Below are positions 1 to 8,252 of a DNA stretch of 34,350 nt, piece after piece. The notes under the pieces are model-generated. The model was not told the DNA's origin. It made no database searches and saw only the letters and a list, made by a program, of their open reading frames with translations. Source of the DNA: an uncultured Prevotella sp. (GTDB lineage Bacteria > Bacteroidota > Bacteroidia > Bacteroidales > Bacteroidaceae); contig ONLG01000003.1 in the NCBI GenBank assembly GCA_900318625.1, forward strand, positions 66,385-100,734, written 5' to 3'. Position 1 is the first letter of the stretch. Each line of letters begins with the position of its first letter. The position numbers and the translations under genes were made by a program.

Positions 1-38
1 GCCATGCCTGACAGCCCGAAACAAGCATCTCGTTACTA

Positions 39-104
39 AGTAATATGGGCCATCTTACTGACCAATATGGGCCATATTACCGACCAATATGGGCCATATT
101 GGTT
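39..104. repeat. three tandem 22-bp near-palindromic repeats
   Basis: Three head-to-tail 22-bp units lie at 39-60, 61-82 and 83-104. The second and third share the core CCAATATGGGCCATATT, itself an imperfect palindrome; the first is diverged at about four positions. There are no spacers, so it is not a CRISPR array. It lies about 190 bp beyond the stop codon of ndk. Function is unknown: a protein-binding site or a selfish intergenic repeat are both possible. Confidence 0.7.
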
Positions 105-289
105 AATGAATAATGAACAATGAATAATTAAAAAAACCTCCTCCCCCCCTTGAGGGAGCCGAAAGGCTCTCCCAAAAGGCATATAGGTACTATAAGTTCC
201 ATAAGCCTTATAAGACCTATAAGCCTTCCCCCCCCCTGGGGGGATTGAGAGGGGTCCTTGTTGGGACTAAGGGAGGCTATTTCTAAGGG
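105..289. other. intergenic low-complexity stretch downstream of ndk
   Basis: No gene is visible. The stretch starts with AATGAATAATGAAC-type repeats (about 104-130), then a GNRA-capped hairpin (154-173), then a run of TATAAG-containing units (about 188-227), then C-rich and G-rich tracts (228-245). Similar TATAAG units recur downstream of mutS2 at about 20686-20733, so they look like a dispersed intergenic repeat. Confidence 0.6.
154..173 (-). terminator. possible terminator hairpin downstream of ndk
   Basis: GGGAGCC at 154-160 pairs with GGCTCTCCC at 165-173 across a GAAA loop, with one G-T wobble. Read on the minus strand (the direction of ndk) it is followed some 20 bases later by a T-run (about 130-136). 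The gap between stem and T-run makes this an imperfect intrinsic terminator. Confidence 0.4.
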
Positions 290-751
290 CTAACACTCGT
301 CAGCTCCGTAGACAAACTCGTGGGCACCGCTCTTGTATTCAAAGATCTCGCCATCCTTGAAGAAGCGGCGCAGCTCAATGGCAGCATTCTCTACCGAGTC
401 AGAAGCGTGAACGATATTCTGCTGGTTGCTCATCGAGTAGTCGCCACGTATGGTGCCGGGAGCGGCTGCGCGTCCGTTGGTAGCTCCCGTCATGGTGCGC
501 ACCACCTGCACTGCATCGATGCCCTCGAGGGCCAGCGCCACCACGGGCGATGCCTTCATCGAGGCAGCCAGCGTTGGGAAGAAGGGCTTGCTGACAAGGT
601 GGGCATAGTGCTCACGCAGTATATCATCGTCGAGCTGCATCATTTTCATACCTGCGATACGCAGTCCGCGACGCTCGAAACGGTTCACAACTTCGCCTAT
701 CAGCTGGCGTTGCACGCAGCTGGGCTTCAACAGTACCAGTGTTTTTTCCAT
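290..751 (-). CDS. ndk: nucleoside diphosphate kinase
   Basis: This 153-residue protein has the usual length and fold signature of nucleoside diphosphate kinase, which moves the gamma phosphate of ATP onto other (d)NDPs in the cytoplasm to balance nucleotide pools. The phosphorylated histidine is H115 in NIVHASDS. The nucleotide-binding K9 sits in LLKPS, and the conserved GTIRGDYS stretch follows at about residues 99-106. The start at 751 matches the family start (MEKTLVLLKP). The gene is alone on the minus strand and diverges from purU; a Bacteroidetes-type promoter lies just upstream. The assignment is secure. Confidence 0.97.
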   Translation of the reverse strand: MEKTLVLLKPSCVQRQLIGEVVNRFERRGLRIAGMKMMQLDDDILREHYAHLVSKPFFPTLAASMKASPVVALALEGIDAVQVVRTMTGATNGRAAAPGTIRGDYSMSNQQNIVHASDSVENAAIELRRFFKDGEIFEYKSGAHEFVYGADEC

Positions 752-786
752 GAGTTTATTGAGGTTTTAGTTCGTTTAACACATGG

Positions 787-819
787 CAAAGATAGCATAT
801 TTTTATCACTTCGGGCAAC
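787..819 (-). promoter_or_regulatory. putative ndk promoter (Bacteroidetes type)
   Basis: On the minus strand the -7 element reads TATCTTTG (plus-strand 787-794, CAAAGATA), matching TAnnTTTG. A TTG-containing -33 candidate lies at 816-819, 21 bp away. The leader to the ndk start would be about 30 nt. Found by consensus matching only. Confidence 0.5.
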
Positions 820-854
820 AAAGGCCAACAAATATGTGGTTTATTTCCTTGCAC

Positions 855-889
855 TTTGATATGTAAGTCAGGAAAAATGTGTATTTTTG
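855..889 (+). promoter_or_regulatory. putative purU promoter (Bacteroidetes type)
   Basis: TATTTTTG at 882-889 matches the -7 consensus TAnnTTTG, and TTTG at 855-858 could serve as the -33 element although the 23-bp gap is longer than usual. Transcription would begin near 896, giving a leader of about 130 nt before purU. No known riboswitch fold was recognised in that leader. Confidence 0.45.
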
Positions 890-1024
890 CAACGTTTTTA
901 TCACATTATAATATTACCAGCTGCCCCCTGACACTCGCCGCGAGCCATGCAGCCGCCGGCACGCACAGCCTCAGAAAACGGCGCGGGCAAGGGACAGCCA
1001 ATCCGATTACAGCACAAATACGAC

Positions 1025-1888
1025 ATGAAACCAACAGCAATACTGCTTCTGCACTGCCAGGACAAGCCGGGCATCATCACAGAAGTGACCAAGTTTATCA
1101 CGGATAACAAAGGCAATATCGTATATCTTGACCAGTATGTGGACCACGAGGACGGTATGTTCTTCATGCGAATAGAGTGGGAACTGGCCTCTTTCCTCAT
1201 ACCGCGCGACAAGATACGCGAGTATGTCGACACGCTTTATGCTCAGCGTTACGAAATGACGTTCAACCTATACTTCAACGACGAGCGCCCGCGCATGGCC
1301 ATTTTTGTGTCGAAGATGAGCCATTGCCTCTACGACCTGCTGGCCCGTTGGAAGGCAGGAGAGTTCCAGTGCGACATCCCCTGCATAGTGAGCAACCACG
1401 AAGACCTGCGCTACGTGGCCGACCAATTCGGCATACCGTACCACGTATGGAGCATTAAGAAGGACCACTCGAACAAGGCCGAGGTGGAGAAAGCCGAGAT
1501 GGAGCTGCTCCGCGAAAACCGCGTCACGTTCATCGTGCTGGCCCGCTACATGCAGATTATCTCCGACGAGATGATTGCCCAGTATCCGCACCACATCATA
1601 AACATCCACCATTCGTTCCTTCCGGCCTTCATCGGTGCCAAGCCATACCACCAGGCATGGGAGCGCGGAGTGAAGATAATCGGTGCCACGAGCCACTATG
1701 TCACCGCCGAGCTTGATGCCGGCCCCATCATAGAGCAGGATGTGGCACGCATCACGCACAAGGACACGCCCGAAAGCCTCGTGCTCAAGGGCAAGGACTT
1801 GGAGAAGATTGTGCTGTCGAGGGCTGTGAGCAAGCACATAGAGCGCAAGATACTCACCTACAAGAACAAGACCATCATCTTCAGTTGA
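1025..1888 (+). CDS. purU: formyltetrahydrofolate deformylase
   Basis: PurU hydrolyses 10-formyltetrahydrofolate to formate and tetrahydrofolate, feeding formate to purine synthesis and balancing one-carbon pools. The 287-residue protein has an N-terminal ACT domain (residues 5-80, [14 protein letters not shown]) and a formyltransferase-like hydrolase domain (about 90-287). The catalytic trio is visible as N193 and H195 in [10 protein letters not shown] and D231 in AELDAGPI. The open frame extends upstream to 947, but those 26 extra residues are low complexity and unlike the family, so the ATG at 1025 is preferred; length then agrees with the roughly 280 residues usual for PurU. It precedes the his genes by 50 bp and may be co-transcribed with them. 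Confidence 0.95.
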   Translation: MKPTAILLLHCQDKPGIITEVTKFITDNKGNIVYLDQYVDHEDGMFFMRIEWELASFLIPRDKIREYVDTLYAQRYEMTFNLYFNDERPRMAIFVSKMSHCLYDLLARWKAGEFQCDIPCIVSNHEDLRYVADQFGIPYHVWSIKKDHSNKAEVEKAEMELLRENRVTFIVLARYMQIISDEMIAQYPHHIINIHHSFLPAFIGAKPYHQAWERGVKIIGATSHYVTAELDAGPIIEQDVARITHKDTPESLVLKGKDLEKIVLSRAVSKHIERKILTYKNKTIIFS

Positions 1889-1938
1889 TGCTGACACATT
1901 ATATATAAATAGGTATAACACCGCAAAAGCTAATTCTA

Positions 1939-2556
1939 ATGCAAGTAGCAATAGTAAAATACAACGCCGGAAACATCTACTCCGTGGTCAACGCACTGCG
2001 CCGCCTGGGAGTGGAACCGCTCGTTACCGACGACAAGGAGCAGCTTCTCGGTGCCGACCGCGTGGTGTTTCCAGGACAGGGCGAGGCCAGCGGCTGCATG
2101 AAATACCTGCGCGAGCACAAGCTCGACAGCCTTATCAAGGATCTGCGGCAGCCCGTGCTGGGCATCTGTGTGGGGCAGCAGCTGCTCTGTCGCCACTCAG
2201 AGGAGGGCGATACCGACTGCATAGGCATCTTCGATGCCGACGTGAAGCGCTTCCATCCACAACGCCACGAGGACAAGGTGCCCTGCATGGGATGGAACAG
2301 CCTGCACCAGATGCGCTCCGAGCTGTTCAGCGGATTGGCCGAGGCCGGTACGCCAGCCACCAATCACCCCTACGTGTACTTCGTACACAGCTTCTACGTG
2401 CCCCTGTGCGACCACACCGCAGCCACGGCAAACTACATACTGCCCTATTCTGCGGCCATGCACAAGGACAATTTCTATGCCTGCCAGTTCCATCCCGAGA
2501 AGAGCGGACCCGTGGGCGAGCGCATATTACGCAACTTCTTAGACCTCCGACAGTGA
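1939..2556 (+). CDS. hisH: imidazole glycerol phosphate synthase, glutaminase subunit HisH
   Basis: HisH is the glutaminase half of imidazole glycerol phosphate synthase; it releases ammonia from glutamine and passes it through the HisF barrel. This 205-residue class I glutamine amidotransferase shows the nucleophile C77 in GICVGQQLL (most homologues have GICLGMQLL), the oxyanion-strand region [10 protein letters not shown] (residues 45-54), and the H185-P-E187 pair of the catalytic triad near the C-terminus. The gene ends two bases before the hisA start codon, so the his genes form a tight operon. Its partner HisF is here fused to HisA. Confidence 0.96.
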   Translation: MQVAIVKYNAGNIYSVVNALRRLGVEPLVTDDKEQLLGADRVVFPGQGEASGCMKYLREHKLDSLIKDLRQPVLGICVGQQLLCRHSEEGDTDCIGIFDADVKRFHPQRHEDKVPCMGWNSLHQMRSELFSGLAEAGTPATNHPYVYFVHSFYVPLCDHTAATANYILPYSAAMHKDNFYACQFHPEKSGPVGERILRNFLDLRQ

Positions 2557-2558
2557 CC

Positions 2559-4082
2559 ATGATAGAACTTATACCAGCCATAGACCTTATCGACGGCAAG
2601 TGCGTGCGCCTCACCAAGGGCGACTACGACTGCAAGACCGTCTACAACGAAGACCCGGTGGCACAGGCCAAGGAGTTCGAGCGACTCGGCTTCAAGCGCC
2701 TTCACGTGGTCGACCTCGACGGAGCCAAGTCGCGCCACGTGGTCAACGACCATGTGCTGCGAGCCATCACCAGCGCCACAAGCCTCGTGGTTGATTTCGG
2801 CGGAGGCATCAAGACCGAGGCCGACATAGAGAAAGCGTTCAGCGCCGGAGCTGCTATGGTGACGGTGGGAAGCATCGCCGTGACCAAGCCCGAGCTGTTT
2901 CTCTCGTGGCTCGACAAGTATGGTGCCGAACGGCTGATACTCGGTGCCGACGTGCGAGGCGGCAAAGTGAGCATCAACGGCTGGAAGGAGGACTCTCAGG
3001 AAGACCTGCTGCCTTTCCTGCGCAGATACGTGGAGCATGGCGTGAGCAACGTGCTTTGCACCGAGATAAGCAAGGACGGCACTCTGGCCGGACCTGCCAC
3101 AGAACTCTACAAGCGCATAATGGCCGAATATCCGCATATCAACCTCATAGCCAGCGGCGGCGTATCGTCGACCGACGACATTCTTGCGCTGCAACAGGAA
3201 GGCATCCCCTCGGTGGTGTTCGGCAAGGCATACTACGAAGGCCGCATTGACATCAACCGGCTGCCGATGCCCGACAGCAACGCTGCAAGCCCCCTCACCA
3301 ATCACCAATCACCAATCACCAATCACACCTTGGCCAAGCGCATCATCCCATGCCTCGACGTGAAGAACGGCGAAACGGTGAAAGGCACCAACTTCGTGAA
3401 CCTCCGCAGCGCCGGCGACCCCGTTGAGCTGGGCAAGGCATATAGCGATGCCGGTGCCGACGAGCTGGTGTTCCTCGACATTACTGCAAGTTTTGAAGAG
3501 CGCAAGACCTTCACCGAGATGGTTGAAAGGGTGGCACGCGAAATCAACATACCCTTTACCGTAGGCGGCGGAATAAACGAGCTGTCGGACGTGGAGCGTC
3601 TGCTGCACGCCGGAGCCGACAAGGTGAGCATCAACAGTGCTGCCCTTCGCCGCCCGGAGCTTATCAACGAGATTGCCAGTCACTTCGGTTCGCAGGTGTG
3701 CGTGGTAGCTATCGACGCACGCAACGACAGCGACGGATGGCACTGCTACGTGAAAGGCGGTCGCCAACGCACAGAGCGCGGACTCTTCGAGTGGGCAAAG
3801 GAAGCCGAACAGAGGGGTGCGGGAGAAATCCTTTTCACCTCAATGGACCACGACGGAGTGAAGCAAGGCTTTGCCAACGATGCTCTGTCACGCCTCTCCG
3901 AGTCGCTGTCGATACCCATAATAGCCAGCGGCGGAGCGGGTTCGATGGAGCATTTCCGCGATGCTTTCACCCTCGGCAAGGCCGATGCGGCACTGGCTGC
4001 AAGCGTGTTCCACTTCGGAGAGATTGCCATCCCCGACCTGAAACACTATCTTAGCAAGGAAAATATAAACGTAAGACTATGA
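2559..4082 (+). CDS. hisA-hisF: HisA-HisF fusion (ProFAR isomerase + IGP synthase cyclase)
   Basis: One uninterrupted 507-residue frame encodes two related (beta-alpha)8 barrels of consecutive histidine-pathway steps. Residues 1-235 are HisA, the phosphoribosylformimino-AICAR-P isomerase (catalytic D9 in [14 protein letters not shown] and ASGGVSS phosphate loops). Residues 258-507 are HisF, the cyclase that uses ammonia from HisH (D267 in [19 protein letters not shown] and ASGGAGS loops). The joining residues 236-257 come from a 7-nt tandem repeat and have no family counterpart. No stop codon separates the halves. The position of the usual HisF start methionine holds T257 (ACC), and the next codon is TTG (3330), which could act as a separate HisF start. 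The frame is open upstream to 2292 inside hisH, but the ATG at 2559 matches the HisA family start. It overlaps hisIE by four bases. Confidence 0.9.
   Translation: MIELIPAIDLIDGKCVRLTKGDYDCKTVYNEDPVAQAKEFERLGFKRLHVVDLDGAKSRHVVNDHVLRAITSATSLVVDFGGGIKTEADIEKAFSAGAAMVTVGSIAVTKPELFLSWLDKYGAERLILGADVRGGKVSINGWKEDSQEDLLPFLRRYVEHGVSNVLCTEISKDGTLAGPATELYKRIMAEYPHINLIASGGVSSTDDILALQQEGIPSVVFGKAYYEGRIDINRLPMPDSNAASPLTNHQSPITNHTLAKRIIPCLDVKNGETVKGTNFVNLRSAGDPVELGKAYSDAGADELVFLDITASFEERKTFTEMVERVAREINIPFTVGGGINELSDVERLLHAGADKVSINSAALRRPELINEIASHFGSQVCVVAIDARNDSDGWHCYVKGGRQRTERGLFEWAKEAEQRGAGEILFTSMDHDGVKQGFANDALSRLSESLSIPIIASGGAGSMEHFRDAFTLGKADAALAASVFHFGEIAIPDLKHYLSKENINVRL
3295..3326 (+). repeat. heptanucleotide tandem repeat (TCACCAA)4 at the hisA/hisF joint
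   Basis: Four exact copies of TCACCAA (3295-3301, 3302-3308, 3309-3315, 3316-3322) plus a partial TCAC make up the HisA-HisF linker. Because seven is not a multiple of three, gain or loss of one unit shifts the frame: the two other frames downstream meet a stop codon within about 35 bp and about 80 bp. HisA would then end shortly after the repeat, and HisF would depend on its own start. This is the layout of a contingency (slippage) locus, though variation itself cannot be seen here. Confidence 0.85.
3330..4082 (+). other. hisF: HisF-coding part with possible own TTG start
   Basis: The TTG at 3330 is in frame and stands exactly where HisF homologues begin (M-LAKRII or similar). If used as an initiator it would give a 250-residue HisF of normal length beginning [11 protein letters not shown]. 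Whether HisF is made only as the fusion, only alone, or both ways cannot be told from sequence. No Shine-Dalgarno sequence is visible, but such leaders are generally absent in this phylum. Confidence 0.45.
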
Positions 4083-4717
4083 CAATAGACTTTGAAAAGA
4101 TGGGCGGACTGGTTCCGGCCATAGTCCAGGACAACACGACAAAGAATGTCCTGATGCTCGGCTTTATGAACAAGGAAGCCTATGAGAAGACCGTCAGCAC
4201 CGGAAAGGTGACGTTCTGGAGCCGCAGCCGCAACGAGCTGTGGACCAAGGGCGAAACGTCGGGCAACTATCTCAACCTTGTGAGCATAAAGAATGACTGC
4301 GACAACGACACGCTGCTGGTGAGAGTGAACCCCGTAGGGCCCACGTGCCACACCGGAACCGACACTTGCTGGGGCGAAGACAACGTCGGCAGCCCGATGG
4401 ACTTCATCTCCGAGCTGCAAGATTTCATAGAAAAGCGCCACGAACAGATGCCCGAAGGCTCATACACCACAAGCCTTTTCCGCAAAGGAATCAACAAGAT
4501 GGCACAGAAACTGGGCGAAGAAGCCCTCGAGACTGTTATCGAAGCGACCAACGGAACCAACGACAAACTGGTCTACGAAGCCTCCGATATGCTCTACCAT
4601 CTGCTCGTTCTGCTGACAGCCAAGGGCCTGCGCATCGAGGACATTGCCCTCGAACTGCAGAAGCGCCACGACCCGCAGTGGGACCGCAAGCGCCGCATGG
4701 AGAAGGCAAAAGCATAG
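4079..4717 (+). CDS. hisIE: bifunctional phosphoribosyl-AMP cyclohydrolase / phosphoribosyl-ATP pyrophosphatase
   Basis: HisIE carries out steps two and three of histidine synthesis. The HisI half (residues 1-110) shows [18 protein letters not shown] (45-62) and the metal-site cysteines C74, C90 and C97. The HisE half (about 118-212) has the helical MazG-like pattern with [11 protein letters not shown]. The order and the 212-residue length fit the fused form common in Bacteroidetes. Its ATG overlaps the hisF stop (ATGA), pointing to translational coupling. Confidence 0.96.
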   Translation: MTIDFEKMGGLVPAIVQDNTTKNVLMLGFMNKEAYEKTVSTGKVTFWSRSRNELWTKGETSGNYLNLVSIKNDCDNDTLLVRVNPVGPTCHTGTDTCWGEDNVGSPMDFISELQDFIEKRHEQMPEGSYTTSLFRKGINKMAQKLGEEALETVIEATNGTNDKLVYEASDMLYHLLVLLTAKGLRIEDIALELQKRHDPQWDRKRRMEKAKA

Positions 4718-4757
4718 CATGTCAGACAAACAACATACAAGTAAACAACATTCCACT

Positions 4758-5546
4758 ATGGCTTTGCTTATTGATTACAAAAAGGCGAACATCTATCAGG
4801 ACGAGAAACTCATTCTGAAAGATGTAGACTTTCAGGTCGAAGAGGGACAGTTTATCTACCTCATAGGCCGTGTAGGTTCGGGAAAGAGCTCGCTGCTGAA
4901 GACCATCTACTGCGAACTCGACATTGACAAGACCGATGCCGAACGTGCAGAGGTGCTCGGCCAGAGCCTGCTGCCCATCAAGCGCAGCCGCATACCGGCC
5001 CTGCGCCGACAGATGGGCATCATCTTCCAGGACTTCCAGCTGCTCCACGACCGCAGCGTGTGGCGCAACCTGCAGTTCGTGCTGCGCGCCACGGGTTGGA
5101 AAAAGAAAGCCGAAATCGACGAACGCATAACAGCCGTGCTCAAGCAAGTGGATATGCTCGAAGGCAAAAGCAAGATGCCGCACGAGCTTTCGGGCGGCGA
5201 ACAGCAGCGCATAGCCATTGCCAGGGCATTGCTTAACGAGCCGCGCGTCATACTTGCCGACGAACCGACCGGCAATCTCGACCCAGAAACAGCCAGAAAC
5301 ATCGTCACCCTTCTCCACGAAATATGTCAGAAGGGCACTGCCGTGGTTATGACGACCCACAACCAGCAGCTTATCAAGGACTTCCCCGGCATCGTCTACC
5401 GCTTCAAAGACCATGAAATACGCAACGTCTCGACCGAGTTCTACGACGACGACCCCACCAACGACGTTGACCTTGGGCTTGAAGACGACGACAACAATGC
5501 ACCTGCCGCAGAGCACGCAGCCACTGAGCAGATGCCGACAATATAA
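4758..5546 (+). CDS. ftsE: FtsE-type ABC transporter ATP-binding protein
   Basis: This is an ABC ATPase of the FtsE/LolD type, expected to work with FtsX at the division site in regulating peptidoglycan hydrolases. Counted from 4758 (262 residues): Walker A GRVGSGKS 37-44, signature LSGGE 144-148, Walker B VILADEP 164-170, switch H201. An ATG at 4719, two bases after hisIE ends, would add 13 residues; 4758 matches the family start better. After residue 225 there is an acidic tail rich in Asp, Glu and Ala that typical FtsE lacks. No ftsX lies next to it, though in this phylum the two are often apart. The FtsE-lysC-lysA order supports the call over a generic exporter ATPase. Confidence 0.82.
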   Translation: MALLIDYKKANIYQDEKLILKDVDFQVEEGQFIYLIGRVGSGKSSLLKTIYCELDIDKTDAERAEVLGQSLLPIKRSRIPALRRQMGIIFQDFQLLHDRSVWRNLQFVLRATGWKKKAEIDERITAVLKQVDMLEGKSKMPHELSGGEQQRIAIARALLNEPRVILADEPTGNLDPETARNIVTLLHEICQKGTAVVMTTHNQQLIKDFPGIVYRFKDHEIRNVSTEFYDDDPTNDVDLGLEDDDNNAPAAEHAATEQMPTI

Positions 5547-5571
5547 GTAACAACATCAAACAGATACGAAT

Positions 5572-6888
5572 ATGAAGGTAATGAAATTCGGAGGCACATC
5601 CGTCGGCACGCCAGAGCGGATGAAGAACGTAGCCTCATTAGTGACAGCATCGGGCGAACCGACGTTTGTAGTGCTATCGGCAATGAGCGGAACAACCAAC
5701 ACGCTCATTGAGATTTCCGACTATCTGTATAAGAAAAACCCCGAAGGAGCCAACGAGGTGATAAACCAGCTGGAGCGCAAATACCTCGGACACGTCGAAG
5801 AACTCTACTCTACCGACGAGTACAAGACCAAGACCCGCCAGTTCCTTGAGGAGGAATTCGACTACCTGCGCACCTTTACCAAGGATCTCTTCACAAGCTT
5901 CGAGGAGAAGAGCATCGTCGCACAGGGTGAGATTATCTCCACTAACATGGTGGTGAACTACCTTCAGGAGTGTGGCGTAAAGGCCGTGCTGCTCTCAGCA
6001 CTCGACTTCATGCGCACCGACAAGAACGCCGAACCCGATCCGCAATACATCAAGGAGAAGCTCCGCGCTGTGATGGCAGACAACGAAGAACAGCAAATCT
6101 ATATCACACAGGGCTTCATCTGCCGCAACGCATACGGCGAAGTGGACAACCTCCAGCGCGGAGGCAGCGACTACACAGCATCACTCGTGGGCGCAGCACT
6201 TGACGCAGAGGAAATCCAAATATGGACCGACATCGACGGAATGCACAACAACGACCCGCGCGTAGTTGAGAAGACAGAGGCTGTTCGGCAGCTCAACTTC
6301 GAGGAAGCAGCCGAGCTTGCCTACTTCGGAGCTAAGATTCTGCACCCCACCTGCGTGCAGCCTGCCAAGTATGCCGGCATCCCCGTGCGGCTGAAAAACA
6401 CCATGGAGCCCGATGCCGAAGGCACTATCATCGACAACGTGCTCGTTCGCGGCAAGATAAAAGCCGTGGCAGCAAAGGACAACATCATAGCCATCAAGAT
6501 CAAGTCGAGCCGTATGCTGCTCGCCACGGGCTTCCTGCGCAAGGTGTTCGAGATATTCGAGAGCTACCAGACACCCATCGACATGATTGCAACGAGCGAG
6601 GTAGGCGTTTCGGTAAGCATCGACAACGACGACCATCTCAACGAGATTGTCGACGAGCTGAAGAAGTATGGCACCGTGACCGTTGACTCTAATATGTGTA
6701 TTATCTGCGTTGTGGGCGACCTTGACTGGAGCAACCTGGGCTTTGAAACCCTCGCACTCGATGCCATGAAGAACATTCCCGTGCGCATGATAAGCTATGG
6801 CGGCAGCAACTACAACATCTCTTTCCTCATCAAAGAGATGGACAAGAAGCGCGCCCTGCAAGCACTTAGCGATGAACTGTTTGCATAA
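5572..6888 (+). CDS. lysC: aspartate kinase
   Basis: Aspartate kinase phosphorylates aspartate, the first step toward lysine, diaminopimelate, threonine and methionine. The 438-residue monofunctional enzyme starts with KFGGTSVG (5-12), carries the nucleotide and substrate motif LQRGGSDYTASLVG (about 197-210) and WTDIDGMHNNDPR, then EEAAELAYFGAKILHP. Two ACT domains fill the C-terminus (about 300-438), implying feedback control by an end-product amino acid; lysine is likely from the lysA neighbour, but this is inference. The start lies 25 bp after ftsE, probably one transcript. Confidence 0.95.
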   Translation: MKVMKFGGTSVGTPERMKNVASLVTASGEPTFVVLSAMSGTTNTLIEISDYLYKKNPEGANEVINQLERKYLGHVEELYSTDEYKTKTRQFLEEEFDYLRTFTKDLFTSFEEKSIVAQGEIISTNMVVNYLQECGVKAVLLSALDFMRTDKNAEPDPQYIKEKLRAVMADNEEQQIYITQGFICRNAYGEVDNLQRGGSDYTASLVGAALDAEEIQIWTDIDGMHNNDPRVVEKTEAVRQLNFEEAAELAYFGAKILHPTCVQPAKYAGIPVRLKNTMEPDAEGTIIDNVLVRGKIKAVAAKDNIIAIKIKSSRMLLATGFLRKVFEIFESYQTPIDMIATSEVGVSVSIDNDDHLNEIVDELKKYGTVTVDSNMCIICVVGDLDWSNLGFETLALDAMKNIPVRMISYGGSNYNISFLIKEMDKKRALQALSDELFA

Positions 6889-6916
6889 TAGCCACAACAA
6901 CGATACTATCACGCAG

Positions 6917-6965
6917 CGAAAAGCTGTCCCGAGGCCGCCACGGCATGGCTTCGGGAGGGCTTTCG
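6917..6965 (+). terminator. long imperfect hairpin between lysC and lysA
   Basis: TCCCGAGGCC (6927-6936) pairs with GGCTTCGGGA (6947-6956) with one G-U wobble, and CGAAAAGC (6917-6924) pairs with GCTTTCG (6959-6965) outside a 2-nt internal mismatch. The stem is strong but there is no T-run after it, so it may be a processing or attenuating structure, or a repeat-derived hairpin, rather than a classic terminator. Confidence 0.5.
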
Positions 6966-7009
6966 CGTATAAAGACTAAACCACGACACAACAAACAAAC
7001 TGAAAAAGA

Positions 7010-8167
7010 ATGAAAGGAACATTCCCCGTAGAGGCGTTTGAAAAGCTACAGACACCATTCTACTACTACGATACTGCTCTGCTCAGGGCCACACTCGACA
7101 CCATTCGCCGAGAGGCTGGCCGCTATGAGGGCTTTGAAGTACACTACGCGATAAAGGCCAACGCCAATCCTAAGGTGCTCAACATCATCTGTCAGGCCGG
7201 GCTGGGTGCCGACTGCGTGAGCGGCGGCGAGATACAAGCCTGCATCGAAGCCGGTTTTCCCGCCTCGAAGATTGTCTATGCCGGAGTAGGCAAGAGCGAC
7301 TGGGAGATAAACCTCGGCCTCGACAAGGACATCTTCTGCTTCAACGTGGAAAGCACAGCCGAGCTGGAAGTAATCAACGAGCTTGCCGCAGCCAAGGGAA
7401 AGGTGGCTAAGGTGTGCTTCCGCATCAACCCCGACGTGGGTGCCCACACCCATGCCAAGATAACAACCGGGCTGGCCGAGAACAAGTTCGGCATCTCCAT
7501 GCGCGACATGGAGAGCACCATCGAGACCGCTGCGGCAATGAAGAACGTGCGCTTCACGGGTCTTCACTTCCACATCGGTTCGCAGATACTCAACATGGAC
7601 GACTTTGCTGCGCTGTGCAACCGCATCAACGACTTGCAGACACAGCTCGAGAAGCACAAGATAAAGGTTGAGAACATCAACGTGGGAGGCGGTCTGGGCA
7701 TCGACTATCAGCACCCCAACCGCGTTCCTATACCCGACTTCAAGAGCTACTTCGCCACCTATGCCCGCCACCTGAAGCTGCGCCCGGGACAGAAGCTGCA
7801 CTTTGAGCTGGGCCGCGCGGTAGTTGGACAGATGGGTTCGCTTATCACGCGCACCCTCTACATCAAGCAAGGCACCGCCAAGCAGTTCCTTATCGTGGAT
7901 GCCGGAATGACCGACCTCATACGTCCGGCACTGTATCAGGCATACCACAAGATTGAAAACATTTCGAGCGATGAAGCTCCGGCGACCTACGACGTGGTTG
8001 GCCCGATATGCGAGTCGAGCGACGTGTTTGCCAAAGCTGTCGACCTGAACGCAGCCAAGCGCGGCGACCTCATCGCACTGAGGTCGGCAGGAGCCTACGG
8101 CGAGATTATGGCAAGCTGCTACAACTGCCGCAAGCTGCCCAAGGGCTACATCACCGAAGACCTGTAA
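7010..8167 (+). CDS. lysA: diaminopimelate decarboxylase
   Basis: LysA removes CO2 from meso-diaminopimelate to give lysine, using pyridoxal phosphate. The 385-residue alanine-racemase-fold enzyme has the PLP lysine K49 in HYAIKANANP, HFHIGSQIL (about 187-195), the glycine-rich phosphate loop NVGGGLGIDY (about 223-232), and the active-site C334 in GPICESSDVF. The ATG at 7010 gives the normal family length. It lies 121 bp from lysC behind a strong hairpin, so its expression may be set partly apart from lysC. Confidence 0.96.
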   Translation: MKGTFPVEAFEKLQTPFYYYDTALLRATLDTIRREAGRYEGFEVHYAIKANANPKVLNIICQAGLGADCVSGGEIQACIEAGFPASKIVYAGVGKSDWEINLGLDKDIFCFNVESTAELEVINELAAAKGKVAKVCFRINPDVGAHTHAKITTGLAENKFGISMRDMESTIETAAAMKNVRFTGLHFHIGSQILNMDDFAALCNRINDLQTQLEKHKIKVENINVGGGLGIDYQHPNRVPIPDFKSYFATYARHLKLRPGQKLHFELGRAVVGQMGSLITRTLYIKQGTAKQFLIVDAGMTDLIRPALYQAYHKIENISSDEAPATYDVVGPICESSDVFAKAVDLNAAKRGDLIALRSAGAYGEIMASCYNCRKLPKGYITEDL

Positions 8168-8180
8168 ACCCAAGAGGGAT

Positions 8181-8217
8181 GGGAGCAAGGACGGTTTGGC
8201 GAAGCCGGCTGGCTCCC
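8181..8217 (+). terminator. hairpin downstream of lysA
   Basis: GGGAGC (8181-8186) pairs with GCTCCC (8212-8217), and an inner GG(T)TT/AA(G)CC pairing around 8193-8206 lengthens the structure. A pyrimidine tract rather than a pure T-run follows. It could end transcription after lysA. Confidence 0.4.
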
Positions 8218-8252
8218 CTTCCTCTTCCAATAAGAACTATTAACTAATTGAG

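Noticed and set aside
39-104. CRISPR array
   Set aside because: The 22-bp repeats are directly abutted with no spacers, and no cas gene is present.
947-1024. Longer PurU start at 947
   Set aside because: The 26 added residues are unlike the family; the ATG at 1025 matches the usual start and length.
1268-1951. Long minus-strand frames opposite purU, hisA, lysA, dnaN and others
   Set aside because: They are shadows of GC-rich genes on the other strand, without domain motifs.
2292-2558. N-terminal extension of HisA into hisH
   Set aside because: It is an out-of-frame shadow of hisH; HisA homologues begin at [10 protein letters not shown].
5547-5571. Lysine riboswitch before lysC
   Set aside because: The gap is only 25 bp, far too short for a lysine riboswitch.
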